NCBI GenBank assembly: GCA_964247055.1
Contig: OZ176051.1
Location: forward strand, 10,850,001-10,914,000
Origin: Paragordius varius
Taxonomy: Eukaryota; Nematomorpha
Length of the DNA: 64,000 nt
Direction: 5' to 3'
Positions 35,640 through 49,483 of this stretch are shown here, one piece after another. Position numbers and translations under genes: made by a program. Numbering within the stretch: position 1 is the first letter of the stretch; each line of letters opens with the position of its first letter. Below the pieces are notes generated by a model that saw nothing but the letters and a program-made list of their open reading frames with translations, was not told where the DNA came from and made no database searches.

Positions 35640-36960
35640 TATAGTAATATTATTTAAGATGACGCAGTTTTTCGCGGGTAGCCCCCCAACCAGGGAAACA
35701 AAGAAATGCTCGATTAAATTTTTTCCATTTGGGTAATATCTGGAATCATGATTGATTCTATATGCTCTCGTGGGATATTCGAAAATTGCCTCAAAACCAA
35801 TAAGTCATTCTATGGTGGCGCATTTCCAGTGCAAGGGCCTAATTAACAGTTAATTTTAAAAAAACATTCGATTTGAATTTTTGCTTTTTTATGGGTAATA
35901 TCTGGCCCTTATTAAACTTATATGGACGTTTTCTGAAAATTAACTCCTAACCAACGCAGTTTTGATATGGCGGCGCAGTTTTAGGCGCTCCTTACCCACA
36001 GGCTGATACAAAAAAAGAGGATTAAAATTTTTATTTTTTACGGAGAATATTTGGAATCATCATTCATTCCTTATGTTCTTTATAGTTTTTGGTAGAATGG
36101 CTACAAAACTAAATAATAGTTGAATGATAGCGCACTTTTTAGAGCATAAACGGCCTAATTAACGGCTATTTAAAAAAAACAACTCGACTTAAATTTTTGC
36201 CTTTTTACAGGTAATATTTCAGGCCCTTATTAAACTTATGTGGCCTGAAAGTTTCTGAAATTAACTCCTAAAAAACTCAATTTTGATATGGTGGCGCAGT
36301 TTTAGGCGGGTAGCTCCCTACCCAGAGGCTGATACAAAAAAGCGGTTGATTAAAATTTTTGCCTTTTTACGGAGATTACCTGAAATCATTATTGATTCCA
36401 TATGCACTCATTAGTTTTTGGAAAAATCGCCTGATAACTTAAAAATCATTCTATGGTGGCTCCTTCTGCTAATTTTAAAAATCCGCTCGACTTTAATTTT
36501 TGCCTTTTACACGGGTAATATTTTAAGCACGGATTGAATTCATATGACCTGATAGGTTTTCTGAAATTTAGCCCCAAAGGCACACTATATAGATATGACG
36601 GATCATTTTTTAGCGGGTAGCTTCTTACCCGGCAGCTAATATAAAAGAAACGCAGGACTAAAGTTTTTGCCTTTTAACAGGAAATACCTGGAATGCTCAT
36701 TGAATTTTTATTGTCTCATACCTTGGGGGAAAATAGATTCAAAAAATTATTTCTGTGGTTTTTTTGAAAAAAATGGCATTTTACGAGGAGAACGGGTAAA
36801 AAGAGAGCTTAAATTAAAAAAGCGAGCCGACTATGTTTGGCGCAATCAAAAATAAGTAAAAAAAATCATATTTGAAATCGAATCCAACACGTTATCCAGA
36901 AAAATGTCTCAAAGGCACGATTTTTGTGGACTTGTGTTTTCAAAAAAACCGTTTTTTACA
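35640..36960. repeat. Tandem array, about four units of 310-330 bp
   Basis: The block GGTGGCGCAGTTTTAGGCGGGTAGC recurs at about 35660, 35967, 36293 and 36603 in decayed forms. Each is followed in the same order by a TACCC...GGCTGATACAAAAAA segment, TTTTTGCCTTTTTACGG, GGTAATATCTGGAATCAT and a CTCATTAGTTTTTGG segment. Units are diverged from each other, so the array is old. There is no coding frame across it. Confidence 0.65.
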
Positions 36961-37708
36961 CTGGGTGGGCCCGAACTGGGGGCCTAATTAACAAAAATGG
37001 CGACGCTATTGTCGGGACATTCATTAATGATTATATTTTTCGATATTTGGATTTGAATGGTCTACCGGTTTTCCGGAAACCTTTCCATTTTAAATATATA
37101 GATATATTCTTTTTTTTAAGCAACGTTATTCTATCTATAAACATATGTTTATAGATATTGGAGTTAAAAATCTCGTTATGTTTTTATTATAAACATGCAA
37201 AATATTAAAAAAAATCCTATTGAAAATATATTGTATAAATAAAAATAAAGTTGGATATAAAAATAATAATCAATAAAAAAATAAAACAATTAAGTTATTA
37301 ACAAAAATCGTTTGAAAATCAATTAGCCATCAAATATTGATAATAGAATAATAAATATCACTCTCTAAAATCAACTAATCATTGGCCTTAAATTAAATGA
37401 ATATATAATAAATTGTCATAAAATAAAAAAATTTGTCTTTAATTTTAAAAATTTTTTGCTTTTGCTTAAAAAAATGTTGTCTTGGATTAAAAAACTTGCA
37501 TTTGGATAAAATGTTGTCTTTAAATTATATATATAAGCTTTCATTATTATAATAACTCGTTTTGTACGCGTCAGCACATGAAGTATTAAATTAAAAACAC
37601 AATCTGACCTCCCTTATAATAATTTGTTTTGAATTTAATTTAATATACGCTCGTTATTAATCATTATATTATGTTTTAGAATCGATAATAATTTGCAGAT
37701 TAATTAAA

Positions 37709-38431
37709 ATGTTAATCTTATTATGGCTAGTTAAAAATTGGCAATTAATGGTGTTTTTGACTGCGCATAGCTTGCCTATTATGGCCAATCATTATTTTTC
37801 ATATCTTTGCTATGTAAATGATTCCAATCGGAATACCAGTCTTCAATTCGATTCCGAGGACAGAAAAATATTAAAATTTAGGTATAAATATAATTATTTA
37901 CCAGTAATTTCCAGGCTTTATTTATATTATATCATATAATATATATATATATATATATATATAATAAATGCAGATTGGGACTTACCCAGCCAATCGTTCT
38001 TGAGAAATCTGATGGAATTATCACCACAGAATTGCCTATGTATCAAAGCCAAAATATCGGCACAAATATTTATAAATATGAAATGACGCCGGAAACTAAA
38101 CTATCATTCAACAACTTGCAGCTTCTCTACAATTTAGACGTATATCAAATATATCTGCCCCTAAATATAAATAACAAATAAGCTTAATTATTCCGTTCCG
38201 CATCTATTTAGAGTCAAAAGAATTAATACAATATGTAAACTGTATCAAATATTTATAATGTTATTTGTATTATTATAGTTTTATATAGATGTGGATACAC
38301 AAATATTGGATTACATAGAATATGTTTCTAATAATGAATCCTCCTTCTCCGGATATGATTCGACTAATCAAACGCGTTTCTTTAGAAATTCCAAGTATGA
38401 AATCATAAGTCGAATGCCATTGCCTTTAAAG
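37709..38431 (+). CDS. Unrecognised membrane or secreted glycoprotein, 5' exons
   Basis: I do not recognise the family. Three exons join in phase: 37709-37881, 37974-38139 and 38279-38431, giving 164 residues that begin MLILLWLVKNWQLMVFLTAH, a signal peptide or membrane anchor. The rest is extracellular in character, with several N-glycosylation sequons (NTS, NES, NQT). The third exon ends in an open frame at a GTTAAC donor, so the gene continues; probable later exons are at 48838-49015 and 49657-49761, after an intron of about 10 kb. An AG at 37697-37698 just before the ATG could be an acceptor, so an upstream exon is possible. Confidence 0.55.
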
Positions 38432-38854
38432 GTTAACTCTCCCTTTATTAATATTTATATCATAGTTTAAATTTGTTTATAGGTATTAGTTATTGTGATT
38501 AGATCAATACATTATTAATGTAGACGATCCCATTTTGGGCTTCCAGAGCTTGAAATTGTGAATTAATTATGCCTTTAAAAGCCCTTTAGGTTAAATCATC
38601 CAATTCGTCTCTTGCAATGTGCGACTAAAATAAGACATAAAAAATATTTTTTTCTATCAATTATTTTGTTTAATTTGCTATCAGCTAAAATCAAGAATGC
38701 GCATTTTCACGCACAGGCCGAATTAAGTTACCTATATTTTTCATATAATGATAAAGCAAAATATTACTACAAAATATATCCTCATAAAATATATAAATAT
38801 ATTATATATATATATATATAATATATATATATATTATATATATAGATAAATGTA

Positions 38855-39865
38855 CCAGGCTCATAGAGCTTTTGGTTTTTGGCTATACGAGTGATATACG
38901 AAAGTTATCACCACTTTTGCGTTGTGCTCCATGTCAAAAATGGCAAATAGTACTTGTTATCGAATAAAAATTGTTGTTAAAAGCTAAATGATTAATTCCA
39001 AAATATATTATTTATATAATAAGATACAATATTTAAAAGGGAAAACCAAATTTTTATATGTGGGCTCCAGAAAGTCTCAAATTTTTTCCCCCTTAAAAAT
39101 AAGCTTCTCATAAAGTTATCGCAAAAACGTCAAAATTCCGGGGTAATATTGTAATATACGTTAACTTTTGGCATCAAAAAAATATTTTTGAAAAAAATTA
39201 CTTTGTTCAAAAATGTAATTTTTGGCAAAATTTTGTAGCCTACCTCATGTCATAAACATAATAGAAACGGTAAAAATGCTTCATGATTATGTAAAAACTA
39301 TTTTTCCATATAATTAGATGATTCTAAACATTTCTATCACTTCAGAATTCAATTTTAAGATTTGCTTTCAAATCTGGGTACCTTTTTCCGAAATACCCTA
39401 TATATATTTAAAATAAATTTAAAGACTAACGAATTTTTAAATTAAATTAGGTGATATAAATGTTCATCATAAATCATAACGCCAAAGTGTTTTTATGATA
39501 ACCGGTTTTTTACCGATCATGCTACCATAGCATGAAATACGCTTCAAAATAATTTTGTTAAAAATTAAATTTTTCAACAAAGTTGAAAAATGTTTTTTTG
39601 ATGCCATTAGAATATCTTAAAATTTATCGCAAAACTGTGGCATACTTAATTTTGAAAGAACTTAGATGGGAGGACTTTCGAGGCATGCTTCTAAAAATTA
39701 AAATTTTATTGAAAGTTGTTTGATTTCAAATATAGTATATTATATATACTGTATTTTTTGGAAATAAAGCATTTAATGCCATTTATATGGAGCAATTACC
39801 ATAAAAGTGATAATAAATTTGTTATATCGGTAAGGCCAATAACCAAACGCTCCTGGATAATCCAG
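38855..39865. mobile_element. Foldback element family 2
   Basis: Left arm: CTTTTGGTTTTTGGCTATACGAG, GAAAGTTATCACCACTTTTG, GTGCTCCATGTCAAAAATGG. The right arm gives the inverted ATGGAGCAATTACCATAAAAGTG and AAGGCCAATAACCAAACG. The inner inverted blocks are AAAAATATTTTTGAAAAAAATTAC and its complement. There is no transposase. Confidence 0.6.
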
Positions 39866-40162
39866 ATAAATTTTCCTAGCAGAATATATGTTTCATCAGG
39901 GCATTTTTATAACCCCAGATTAATGCGCAGTGGTATCGATAAAAATATTACATATTCAAAGGGTGAAAAGTTTTTGAATAAAGCAAAATTGCACTTTTAT
40001 GTCGTATTAAATATAAAAATACGCATATATGCAGTAAAAATATTTATCATTTTCTATTCAATTTTACCCAAAAATGAATTAAGCCCTTCGAAAAAAGAAA
40101 TTTAATGATTTTTACCAAGGGCAATGTAGCGTATAACAAAACTTATAATAAATATAATATCC

Positions 40163-41362
40163 ACACTGTGTGCAAAAAAATTTTTAACGAAAAAATTATT
40201 TTTTCATGAGATAGCTTATACCAGCGTATTCATTTGCCGCAAAATTTTTTATTTGTTGACAACCTTTGAAATATTGAGGGAAAATCAAAATCGGGCAAAA
40301 ATGGTTTATTATCATTTTAGGAGATATTTTCAATATATAAATAGCTAAAATCATATAGTTAGGGTTTCTATAAAATTTCAGGTCAAAAGATGGCGTTCTT
40401 CTTTTATCACACTTAAAAGACATAATCATTTTAATGAAACTATATTAAAATATTAATTATTTACTACCTAAATTCACTATTAAAATCTTAACATTCATAT
40501 TTTATTCAGTAAAAACTTTTATAACCAAATAAAACCAAAAATATTGTTTTTTATTTTTTTTGTCATCTGGTTTATGAGTATATAAAAAACTTAATCTGTT
40601 TTATTTTGGATTCTCACATGATTAGAAATTATTGAGTATATAATTTATGCAAAATAAGATTTAAATGTAGAGGATTATCAACCAACAATCCGTACAAATC
40701 TCAATACAAATATTAATTTGTCATAAAACAGACTTGTTACAGGAAATTGTAAGGATTGTTGGTTGATATTCATCCACTTTTAAATCCTATTTTGCATATA
40801 TACTTAATAATTCTCACTCATGTAAGAATCCAAAATAAAACAGTATAAATTTTTTATACACTCATAAACCAGATGACAAAAAAATGCAAAAATAAAAAAC
40901 AATATTTTTGGTTTTATTTTGATATAGAAGTTTATTTCACTGAATAAAATATGAATGTTAAGATTTTAATAATGAGTTTTTGTAGTAAATGACTAAAAAA
41001 ATTATTTTTATATAGTTCATTAAATTTATTTTGTCTTTTAAGTGTGACAAAAAAACGCCATCTTTTGACCTTAAATTTTATAGAAACCTAAACTATATGA
41101 TTTTAGGCTATTTATATATTGAAAATATCTCCTAAAATGATAATAAACCATAATATTTCAAATTTTATCATTATTTTTTGAATTATCCTTAATTATCCTT
41201 AATTTTCACTTTTTGCCCGATTTTGATTTTCCCTCAATATTTCAAAACTAGGTTGTCAACAAATAAAAATTTTTGCGGCAAATGATACACTGGTCATAAG
41301 CTATCTCATTAAAAAAAAAAATTTTCGTTAAATCAAAATGACCTTCTTTTTTGCACACAGTA
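40163..41362. mobile_element. Foldback element family 1, copy 2
   Basis: Starts CACTGTGTGCAAAAAAA and ends TTTTTTGCACACAGTA, with arms of about 580 bp around a centre containing CCAACAATCCGTACAAATC and its inverted form. Very similar to 3893-5100. Confidence 0.75.
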
Positions 41363-43790
41363 TATATATGAATACTTGCGTATAATTCAATTCAGGGAAA
41401 AACTTTTAGCCACTAAGTTTGGAGTTGTTACTCCGCGATTAAAAGCCATAACGGCACCAAATATATTTTATTTGGGTATAAACACTCCCTTAAGCAAAAA
41501 AAGAATCGATAAAAATTGTTTTTCTGAATCAAATTGTTAGAAACATAGGTTTTTGCGCTTTTCACACTAATTTATAAAATTAATTTATAAGTTTTAAATT
41601 TTTGAACGCTGAAATGGGAATAGAGGTATATGATAAAAAATTTTTACCGGATTGCGATTTTTTTGCTTTATTCTATTAGTTATACCTAACTAAAAAATGA
41701 TCTATATCGATATTATTTTGCTAATATTATACTTATGATATATATTAAAAAATCGAGTTGACGAGCTTTTTTATTCATTTTAAGATGTGATAAAAATGCG
41801 ATTTATTTATTAAACTGGATGAAACCAAAAAAATAAAATAACTTTTAAAAGATGCATGCAAAAATTATGAGGCAAATCGAAAAATAAGGGTCATTAAAGT
41901 GTTTAAGGACCAATTTAAATGGTTTATAATCCAACTTAAAGTGTTCAGTAGTAAATTTAAAGTATACTTTTGTCAGACCAACTTGAAGTGCAAAACAAGA
42001 AAATATGCCATAAATTTTCGAAAAATTCTCCATCAATAAAAAAAACAATTGAAGAATGAAATTATATTTAACGTTTATAGCACTATCATATAAAAAATGT
42101 AGTTTTATAAATGGAAAATAAATTATAGAGTTATGCTGCTAATTTAAAGAAATATAATCATATTATTAGATTAAAGTACAGACCACACAAACCTGAACGA
42201 AATATTTCATAAATAAAAGTTAAAAGATAAATTTATTTTTAATATGATATATTTGTCATTAATATAATAAAAAAATTAGACACGCATCTATGTATCCGCA
42301 AAAAAGGTAACCTACGTCTATGATATCTATGATGACTTTGTGATTCTCAGAGATAAGATTGAACATTCTACCAATATGTTTAAATCTCTAATATTAAACA
42401 ATATAACTGAACTACATTTAAGGATAGTCTTTCAAAAATGTGACGATACAGGTTTTTATCATGTTTTTTTAAACTAACTTTCAACATAAATATGCTAATG
42501 GTTCCAAGTGCGCAGCTAGGATTAAGCTGATTAATTATTATATAAATAATATATTTTAAATGATTAAAAATGGAACTATATAATATTAAAAATCAAAATT
42601 ATACTAAAATATATTCTTATATTATGGAAATTTGTTCCTATCAAGCAATTTTAGGGAACACCGCAGGAAATTAATCATATCCGATACTTTTCAAAATTTG
42701 TTAGTTTCTGAAAAATACTGAGAATACACGTTAATTTTGACTAGGGCTTCCAGTTAATTTTTGCTAAGTTACAGGCTATAATATTTTCGATCCGATTTTC
42801 CAAACACCATAACTAATAGCAAAATTCAGTGAATAAATTATCTTAATTATAAATCAACTATTTAATGGTTCTAATAGTGTGCCAAATTTGTTTAAATAAT
42901 CTAATTTTTCTATGTGGATAAGGAAAACCACTAATTTTTAGGAGTCACTGGGCATATAAAATAAATAGACTTAAAAAGTGAACTCTTTTTATTTTTTATA
43001 TTAAATTTTGAATAAAATGGCATAAAATTCGGATATTAAATCGAGGATATTTTACATATAAAATACATTTGTTTCAATGACCACGACATCTTTTTAAAGC
43101 GTCTTATATGCGAAAAACCATATATTAAATTTTAACTTTTTGTATATTATGTATATTTATTTAAGCAAGAATAATTTAATCAAAAAACTTTTTTTATAAA
43201 TTTTAACCCGAATGGTTATATTTTTTTAAAAAGTCAAAGGGTCAGTTATTAACTCAGTTAAACAAATTAAAACCCACATATATGATAATTTATAAAATAC
43301 TTTTGAATTTATTAAAAAAGGTTATTTTTACTTATTAATTTATATTTGACGATCTGTTGGGGCAGTAAATCTATAGCATTTTTCCAAATTGAATTATACA
43401 CCAATTCGATTTGTTTTTAAATATATTTTATATACAGTTACGGCTTATAATGAGAACACCCACAAGTTTCAAAAAGGTATATTATATAACTGCGTCAAAT
43501 GTATGGTTAAAAAAATAAATTTTACTTGCTATTTTATCATAGATTATGAGTTAGCTTATTTCAAAATTTTCGTTATGAAATTTTTTAAAAATTAACGGGT
43601 TGTATAACAATATTATTACATAATTTTTAAGCTAGTAATATAATTAGCTTAGAGATTCATATAATAAAGCGTCAAAAATATAAACTGAAATCGAAACTAA
43701 ATCGATATGATTTATATATGGTTAAAATTCGAGATGCATGTATTGAAATGTGATTATTTAGAGCCCATAGAAATATCCTGATATAATATA
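41363..43790. other. AT-rich repeat-bearing stretch, no exon seen
   Basis: Contains an arm of TTCAAG-type subrepeats at 41885-42000 (CAGACCAACTTGAAGTGCAAA). No coding exon recognised. Confidence 0.45.
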
Positions 43791-43794
43791 ACTA

Positions 43795-45060
43795 TTTAAG
43801 GCATTAGTATAAGCATGGTGTTTTTGGTTTTGACCCTTACGAGTAATATAAGAAAGTTATGATCACTTTTGTGGTATTTGCTCCATTCATAAATTGGCAA
43901 ATTTGCACACATTTTCTTAAATATTTTTTTTTTGTGAGAGCTGACTGCTTTATTCTAAAAATATAATAAACCTCATAAAAAAATATTTTTAAAAAATTTG
44001 AATTTTTAGATGTGGGCTTCGAAAGTCCCAAGTTTCGCTCTTCTAAAAGGGCTAGTTTTCATAAAATAAACGCAAAAATGCTAGATTGCGCAACAATTTC
44101 GAACATACGCTAAATTTAGGAACCAAAAATATTCAAAATGCATAATATTACACTATTTTATTTTTAAAAATTTTCTTAGAGCGTAACCTTCTATTTTAAG
44201 CATGATGACGTTGTAACGCTTTAAGTTATAGTAACACTTTTGTTGTAACAATGATTCTGAAATTTTTACTTCAAAATTTTAATTTAAATGTTTGTTCAAA
44301 TTCGGGTAATAATTTATAATTAACATAAATTTGAAGAAAGAATATTTCAAAGAAATTCTGAGGTAACTGTTTTTAGGTGTTTTACACCGTTTATATCAGG
44401 GGTGTCCAACACAAATGGCCTTGCATTTTAGCTTATAAATTCTGGCCGGCCGCATTCAAAATATACATGGCCCTAAATAAATATTATATTAGATTTCCAA
44501 AATAAAACTGTAAAAGGCAAACACAGTATAGCAATTTATTCTACTTCGTTGCCAATTGGATAGACTTATCTAAGAATTTGTAAAAAAGTATCTATTTTAC
44601 TGAGAATTTGTAAGCATATTTTTGCAAATTATGGATTAATTTATCTAGGACCAATGAGCCTCGTAGGAACAACCCTGTACATCATGCTTCAAAACAGCAT
44701 GTACGATTTTCTAAATTGTTAAAAAATTAAATTTGGAACATAGTAAGCATTTTTTGAAAATATTTTTTGATGCTATTATCTAGTACAAAGTTTTCACAAA
44801 ATCTCGGCATTGCGATAATAATATGAGAACCACCCATTTTGGGGGCGCAAAAATTTGGTACTTTCAGAGCCCATATCTAAATTCACGTTATATTTTAGTG
44901 ATATACATGAAGCCTTTATTCGCCAAAAAAATTATTTAACAAAAAGTGCACAAATTTTGATAATCAGATGTAGACATTTACCACAAAGGTACTAACTTTC
45001 TTTCTTTTGTAAGGGCCCAAACTAAAACAACAAGATAATACCGATACGACTTTCAGAATA
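43795..45060. mobile_element. Foldback element family 2 with nested hAT-like MITE
   Basis: The left arm contains TTTTTGGTTTTGACCCTTACG, GATCACTTTTGTGGTATTTGC and GATGTGGGCTTCGAAAGTCCC. The right arm has the inverted TTTGGTACTTTCAGAGCCC and ACCACAAAGGTACTAACTTTC. The MITE at 44397-44677 lies within it, so the hAT insertion is younger. Confidence 0.65.
44397..44677. mobile_element. hAT-like MITE nested in a foldback element
   Basis: Begins CAGGGGTGTCCAACACAAAT, the best-kept left end in the window, and ends GGAACAACCCTG. Non-coding. Confidence 0.7.
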
Positions 45061-46195
45061 TATACATCATTAAGTTATTTTTTCCCAAGATTTATTCGCA
45101 GGCATCATACGCTTAATATTTTTAGAAAAAGCAACTTTTAGAATTAAACATCGATTAATTCGTTCGTGGGATGGAATAACAAAAATTGAGTATTAAATAA
45201 TATTACAAAAGTCATTATTATTAAATGTACCGATTTGTTTTACATTTTAAAAAAATAGAGAATATATTTTATTAATTGGATTTTTATTTTGCCATCTCAG
45301 ATAACGTGTTTGTCACGGGATAAACACTAAGAGTTAATAGCAGAATTTAATTAATAAAATTTTCGTGTACAAATTTTTATATTTATACTGATTTATTCAA
45401 TTTTAGATGCCCGCCAAATTTTGATAGCTTCAATATTATGTTTGATAGTCTTTGTTTGCAAAGTTTTAGTCTAAATTCTTTAAAAAGCTGACTGTTATGA
45501 ATCATTTTTTGTATTACCTTATATGCATGAGTAAATATATAATCGGATTTGAAAAGTTTTTATTGAAATACATCATTTTTGACCCTAACGGCATACACTA
45601 TATATATATATATATATAATATATAGTATTTCAATTAATTATTGCTGTTTTTATTAGAACTATATTTATACGAATCCAATCACAACTCCAGCTATAACAA
45701 ATTTTATATCCCTACAAACGAATAGAGATGAAGTTTACAAGCTTTTTAGGTTATTTGTTATTTTTTAAATATTAAATCAATATTTATTTTTAAATACTTC
45801 TAAAAGTTAAGTTTTTAGGAATTTATTAAAACACTATGATTAATTGTATTTATTTGAGATATTTAAATAATAGTTGTTCAATTATATATCATTACTTTGG
45901 AAGTCTAAATTTATAAATTAATTGAGCCCTTTAAAAATGGGTGAAATGCCATATAGGAGAAATAAATGCAAAAAACAGCTAAACAGCTGACTGTTCATAT
46001 TAAAGATTTTACTTACAGGGAAATTTACCATATATTTTTCTATACACTAGAAAATATATGCACTCAAACAATAAATTTTGATAGTAGAAATTTTTAATTA
46101 CGACTTTAGTTCGATTTACATATATATATATATTTAATTTAAATATGGAATATATAATTTTTCTCAAAGCTTTGGCCTTATCGTGTTATATTGGG
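45061..46195. other. Intronic or intergenic stretch, nothing recognised
   Basis: AT-rich with a TA run near 45601. No exon or repeat family recognised. Confidence 0.4.
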
Positions 46196-46214
46196 TAAAA
46201 CTACACAAACTTAC

Positions 46215-46745
46215 ATACTAATTACCAAAACTTCTTGTTTTTTATAATGCCGTTCGGGTCCCTCTAGACACAGAGCTTGGTTTCTTGCGAAAGTATGGCT
46301 TGATGTCGATTGAACGACTTGGCAAAACCACGAATCCTTTTTGAAATAAAGACAATTCGATACAAAAATAAATTTCTTTCGTTGAAGCAAGATTTCAAAA
46401 TTCCTTTGCGATTTTCGATTAAGTTTATTTAAATTGTATTTAAGACCCAATCAAGTTTATTGGTTCTTCTGATTGTTCTTGGGCAGTGATTTTGTTGACA
46501 TATAATGCTTCTTGCCGCTGAGTTAAGTCATAATAATGCAATATATCGTTTTCGCAGCTGTATTGGGAACCAATCTCTTTTTAAATCACAACCTTCATAT
46601 TTTGAAACTATCTTTCTGTTTTTATTGCTGAAGCATGACTATATTTTTCCACCAAACAACAGTCCTTTTCTTTTGGAAAAAGCAATGCATGCCGAAAATA
46701 TTGTTGAGGCACAAAATTTGGCATGATTACTGAATGATAAAAAAA
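46215..46745 (-). pseudogene. Dead mariner transposase, copy 2 (5' half)
   Basis: Minus-strand translation starts near 46727 with MPNFVPQQYFRHALLFPKEK, matching the mariner N-terminus (LRHCLLF...KT). Further on are DWVLNTI and ENRKGILKSCFNERNLFLYR, where living copies have NWVPYELKPRD and RQNRKSFLHRIV. There are in-frame stops. The C-terminal catalytic half is missing. It differs from the 23.4-kb copy in which part survives. Confidence 0.7.
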
Positions 46746-48837
46746 CGCTACTTGACGTTGTGTCTGTTTGTCGTTTAATGTCAGGTAACAAAATGACTTG
46801 TGTCTTAATCGTTTGCATCCTTTTTTCTGACGTTTTCTCCTAGTTAAATCGTTAATAAATGACCACGCCTGGTATATAAAAAATAGTTCTAAAGATTTCT
46901 TAATAATAGGCGCCTTTTTATATTAATATGCTTAGGGTGCTTCCTTATGTTAGATACGCTAACATAAAAACACAACATGTTTTTAAAGCATCTTCTCTAA
47001 AAACCATATAATATTAGTTGTGAGTTAACATTTATTACTGCATAGTACGCCATCATATGGAATCGAGTTTTAGAAGCATTTTACAGAAGCCTAGGCTCTG
47101 CGGATAAATATTTGTTTAAGAATCATATTTCGTTCGATACTCAATTCATAATAAAGAATATCGAACGATATCTGCGTAAAATACTAAAACGCTATTTTTT
47201 TTACTGGTGCGAGCCAATTCAAAAATCGTTTTTTGAACAATTTGTCAAATAAAAATGAATACGATTGGGGAAGTGCGACAGCTAAATTTTACTTTTTGCG
47301 TCATAAATATCTAAACACGAAATGTTATTGATTAAGAGACAACCTTCCATTGCCTTTTATAGTCAAAACTTGTCAATGCATTGTCAAATTTTAATCTATA
47401 CTGAAGAAGACTTTAACCAAATCGTATGCAAAAATTGTATAATACAATATTCTAAATTTGGCTATAATATATATCCAGACAATAGATTATAAAATACTTC
47501 TATCGACATTTTTGTGATTTTCCATGCCCAATTGTTTGATTAAATGTTTTATCGCCTGCATTTGGGCGCAAAAACTCATCTAACTAATTGTTTTATCTGC
47601 ATCGATTTGTTATGATATTAATAAATATAAGAGGTTCGTTAATAAAATGCCCGCGTTTATCTAATTTTATTAAAGTTTCTGAACTCGGTATATTAGGAAT
47701 AGCTATATTCATGTATGTTATAGTTAAATTAAAATTGAAATTTTTTCCTGTAGAATCGCAAGATTTGTATTAAATTTTACTCAAATTTATGATTTAAAAA
47801 CTTTCAAGGACGTTCTGAAGAAAATGTAGAATTTTAATCAATAATTGGACTTAGAATTTTTATAATTAACAAATACGAAAGCCAAAATTATCATATAAAC
47901 AGATCAAAGGTTCCAATTACATATAAAACCTAGTCTCCAAAGTTGTCGCGTGTTATTCTTATTTTTGTTGGAATAATATGTACATAAAAATGCGAGATTA
48001 CTACAATCAGCAAAGTTAAAATATACTTTTCTCTGGTTTAACCACATTTAAAATTAATTCCTATAAAGCTTTCAGCTATCGAATGATATATTTTTCAAAA
48101 AATATATGTCTTAATGCCATACATTATTAGACCGTATGGATTAAATAGTGAGATTGAGAATTTGCCCGAAATTAATAACTTTTGTCAAAGACTTATTAGC
48201 TTATGGTTACTGCCTCAGTTTCATTTAATAGGTCTCCAAACATAAATATCGCGTTGGTTACTAATTCTTTTTCTGTTTCTTTTAGCAAAAATTTATTATT
48301 TATGAATAATGATATTGTTGACTAAGTCACAGCATATGACAGAGTCGGATGATATGATTTATAAATTATGAATATATGACTAAATTAAAGTTCCTTGCCT
48401 TTAAATGTAACGGTCAAAGCGGTTGTAATAAGATGTTTTGCGCACTCAAGATTTTTGTGATCGATTTCACTTACTCCAAATTTTTACATGGCAGTCCATC
48501 ATTCACTTGATATAATTTAATCTCACAAAATAACGTACAAACAAGAATTAGAAACGTACATTTTACTATTTTAGTATGCATTTAGTCTTGTAAAAATATT
48601 CAGCATTATATGCATTTGACAGTGTAATGGCTTTCCTTATCACTAAAAAATTTTTCCATAAACACAATAAATACCAATGTAATTAAAGGTATTAGAAATC
48701 ATAATACATACAAATTAGTTTTGGAACTTAATATAGAATTAATTAATATTATTTTTTTAAAACCAATACCAGATATATATATATATATATATCATTATTT
48801 AGGTCTTTTTATAAAAATTAATTCTATTTCATTTTAG

Positions 48838-49015
48838 AAATGTGTCTTTAGTTCCTCTAGATGGACATGTCAAATTCCTTAATATATTTTATTCTTCTAA
48901 TCCCAAAATTTTTGAAAACGGATCCGTTTTATCCTTGGAAATTTGGGATAAAATAGAATATATTCGTAGTTTGGTGATTAAATATCAGAATTTTTCGATG
49001 CAAGTATCTGGCAAA
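48838..49015 (+). CDS. Glycoprotein exon (phase 2 start)
   Basis: An acceptor ATTTTAG precedes 59 codons with four possible N-glycosylation sites or near-sites (NVS, NGS, NFS), including VPLDGHVKFLNIFYSSNPK, and a donor AAA-GTAATG. It is of the same character as the exons from 37709 and probably the same gene, but its start phase does not match the 38431 donor, so at least one exon between them is missing from my model. Confidence 0.5.
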
Positions 49016-49160
49016 GTAATGCATTTTTTTTAAAATTATAAAACATGTACACAAAAGTCTGATTTCCAACTTTTATTTTGTATTTTTATTTTTGAAATAC
49101 GTTTTTTTTTTCAAAATTATTAATAGATTTTATGCATATTGAACCAATTACTATCTAAAC

Positions 49161-49483
49161 CCGGAGTGCCTAACACAAATGGCTTCGCGGTTTTTTAACT
49201 CTAAAAACGGCGGATGCCTAATTCGCAAATAGCGCCAATTTTGTATAATTTATTGGATTATAAACATAAAATTATTAAATTTCGGAAACTATTATTTACT
49301 TTGCCTTGTGCCAGTTCATTGCCGAATTTTTGATAGACGTATTCAGAAAGAATTATCAATTTTACTTAGATGTTCTATACAACCTTTTTTTAAATTAAAT
49401 TTTGTTTAGATTTTTCAAAAATTCTTGCAGGCTTCAAAATATTTTAATCGGCGGAATCCCGTTAATAGCGTGTTGGGCACCTT
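49161..49483. mobile_element. hAT-like MITE (decayed)
   Basis: The CCGGAGTGCCTAACACAAAT start and GTGTTGGGCACC end are inverted, and the GGCTTCGCGG block is kept. It lies in the intron between two glycoprotein exons. Confidence 0.6.

Noticed and set aside
39716-40105. A 129-codon open frame on the plus strand
   Set aside because: It begins inside the end of a family-2 foldback element, runs into very AT-rich sequence, has no recognisable motif, and its composition is that of the repeats.
47588-47773. Candidate missing glycoprotein exon
   Set aside because: Open for 61 codons with a hydrophobic stretch, but no clean acceptor and donor pair giving the needed phase change.
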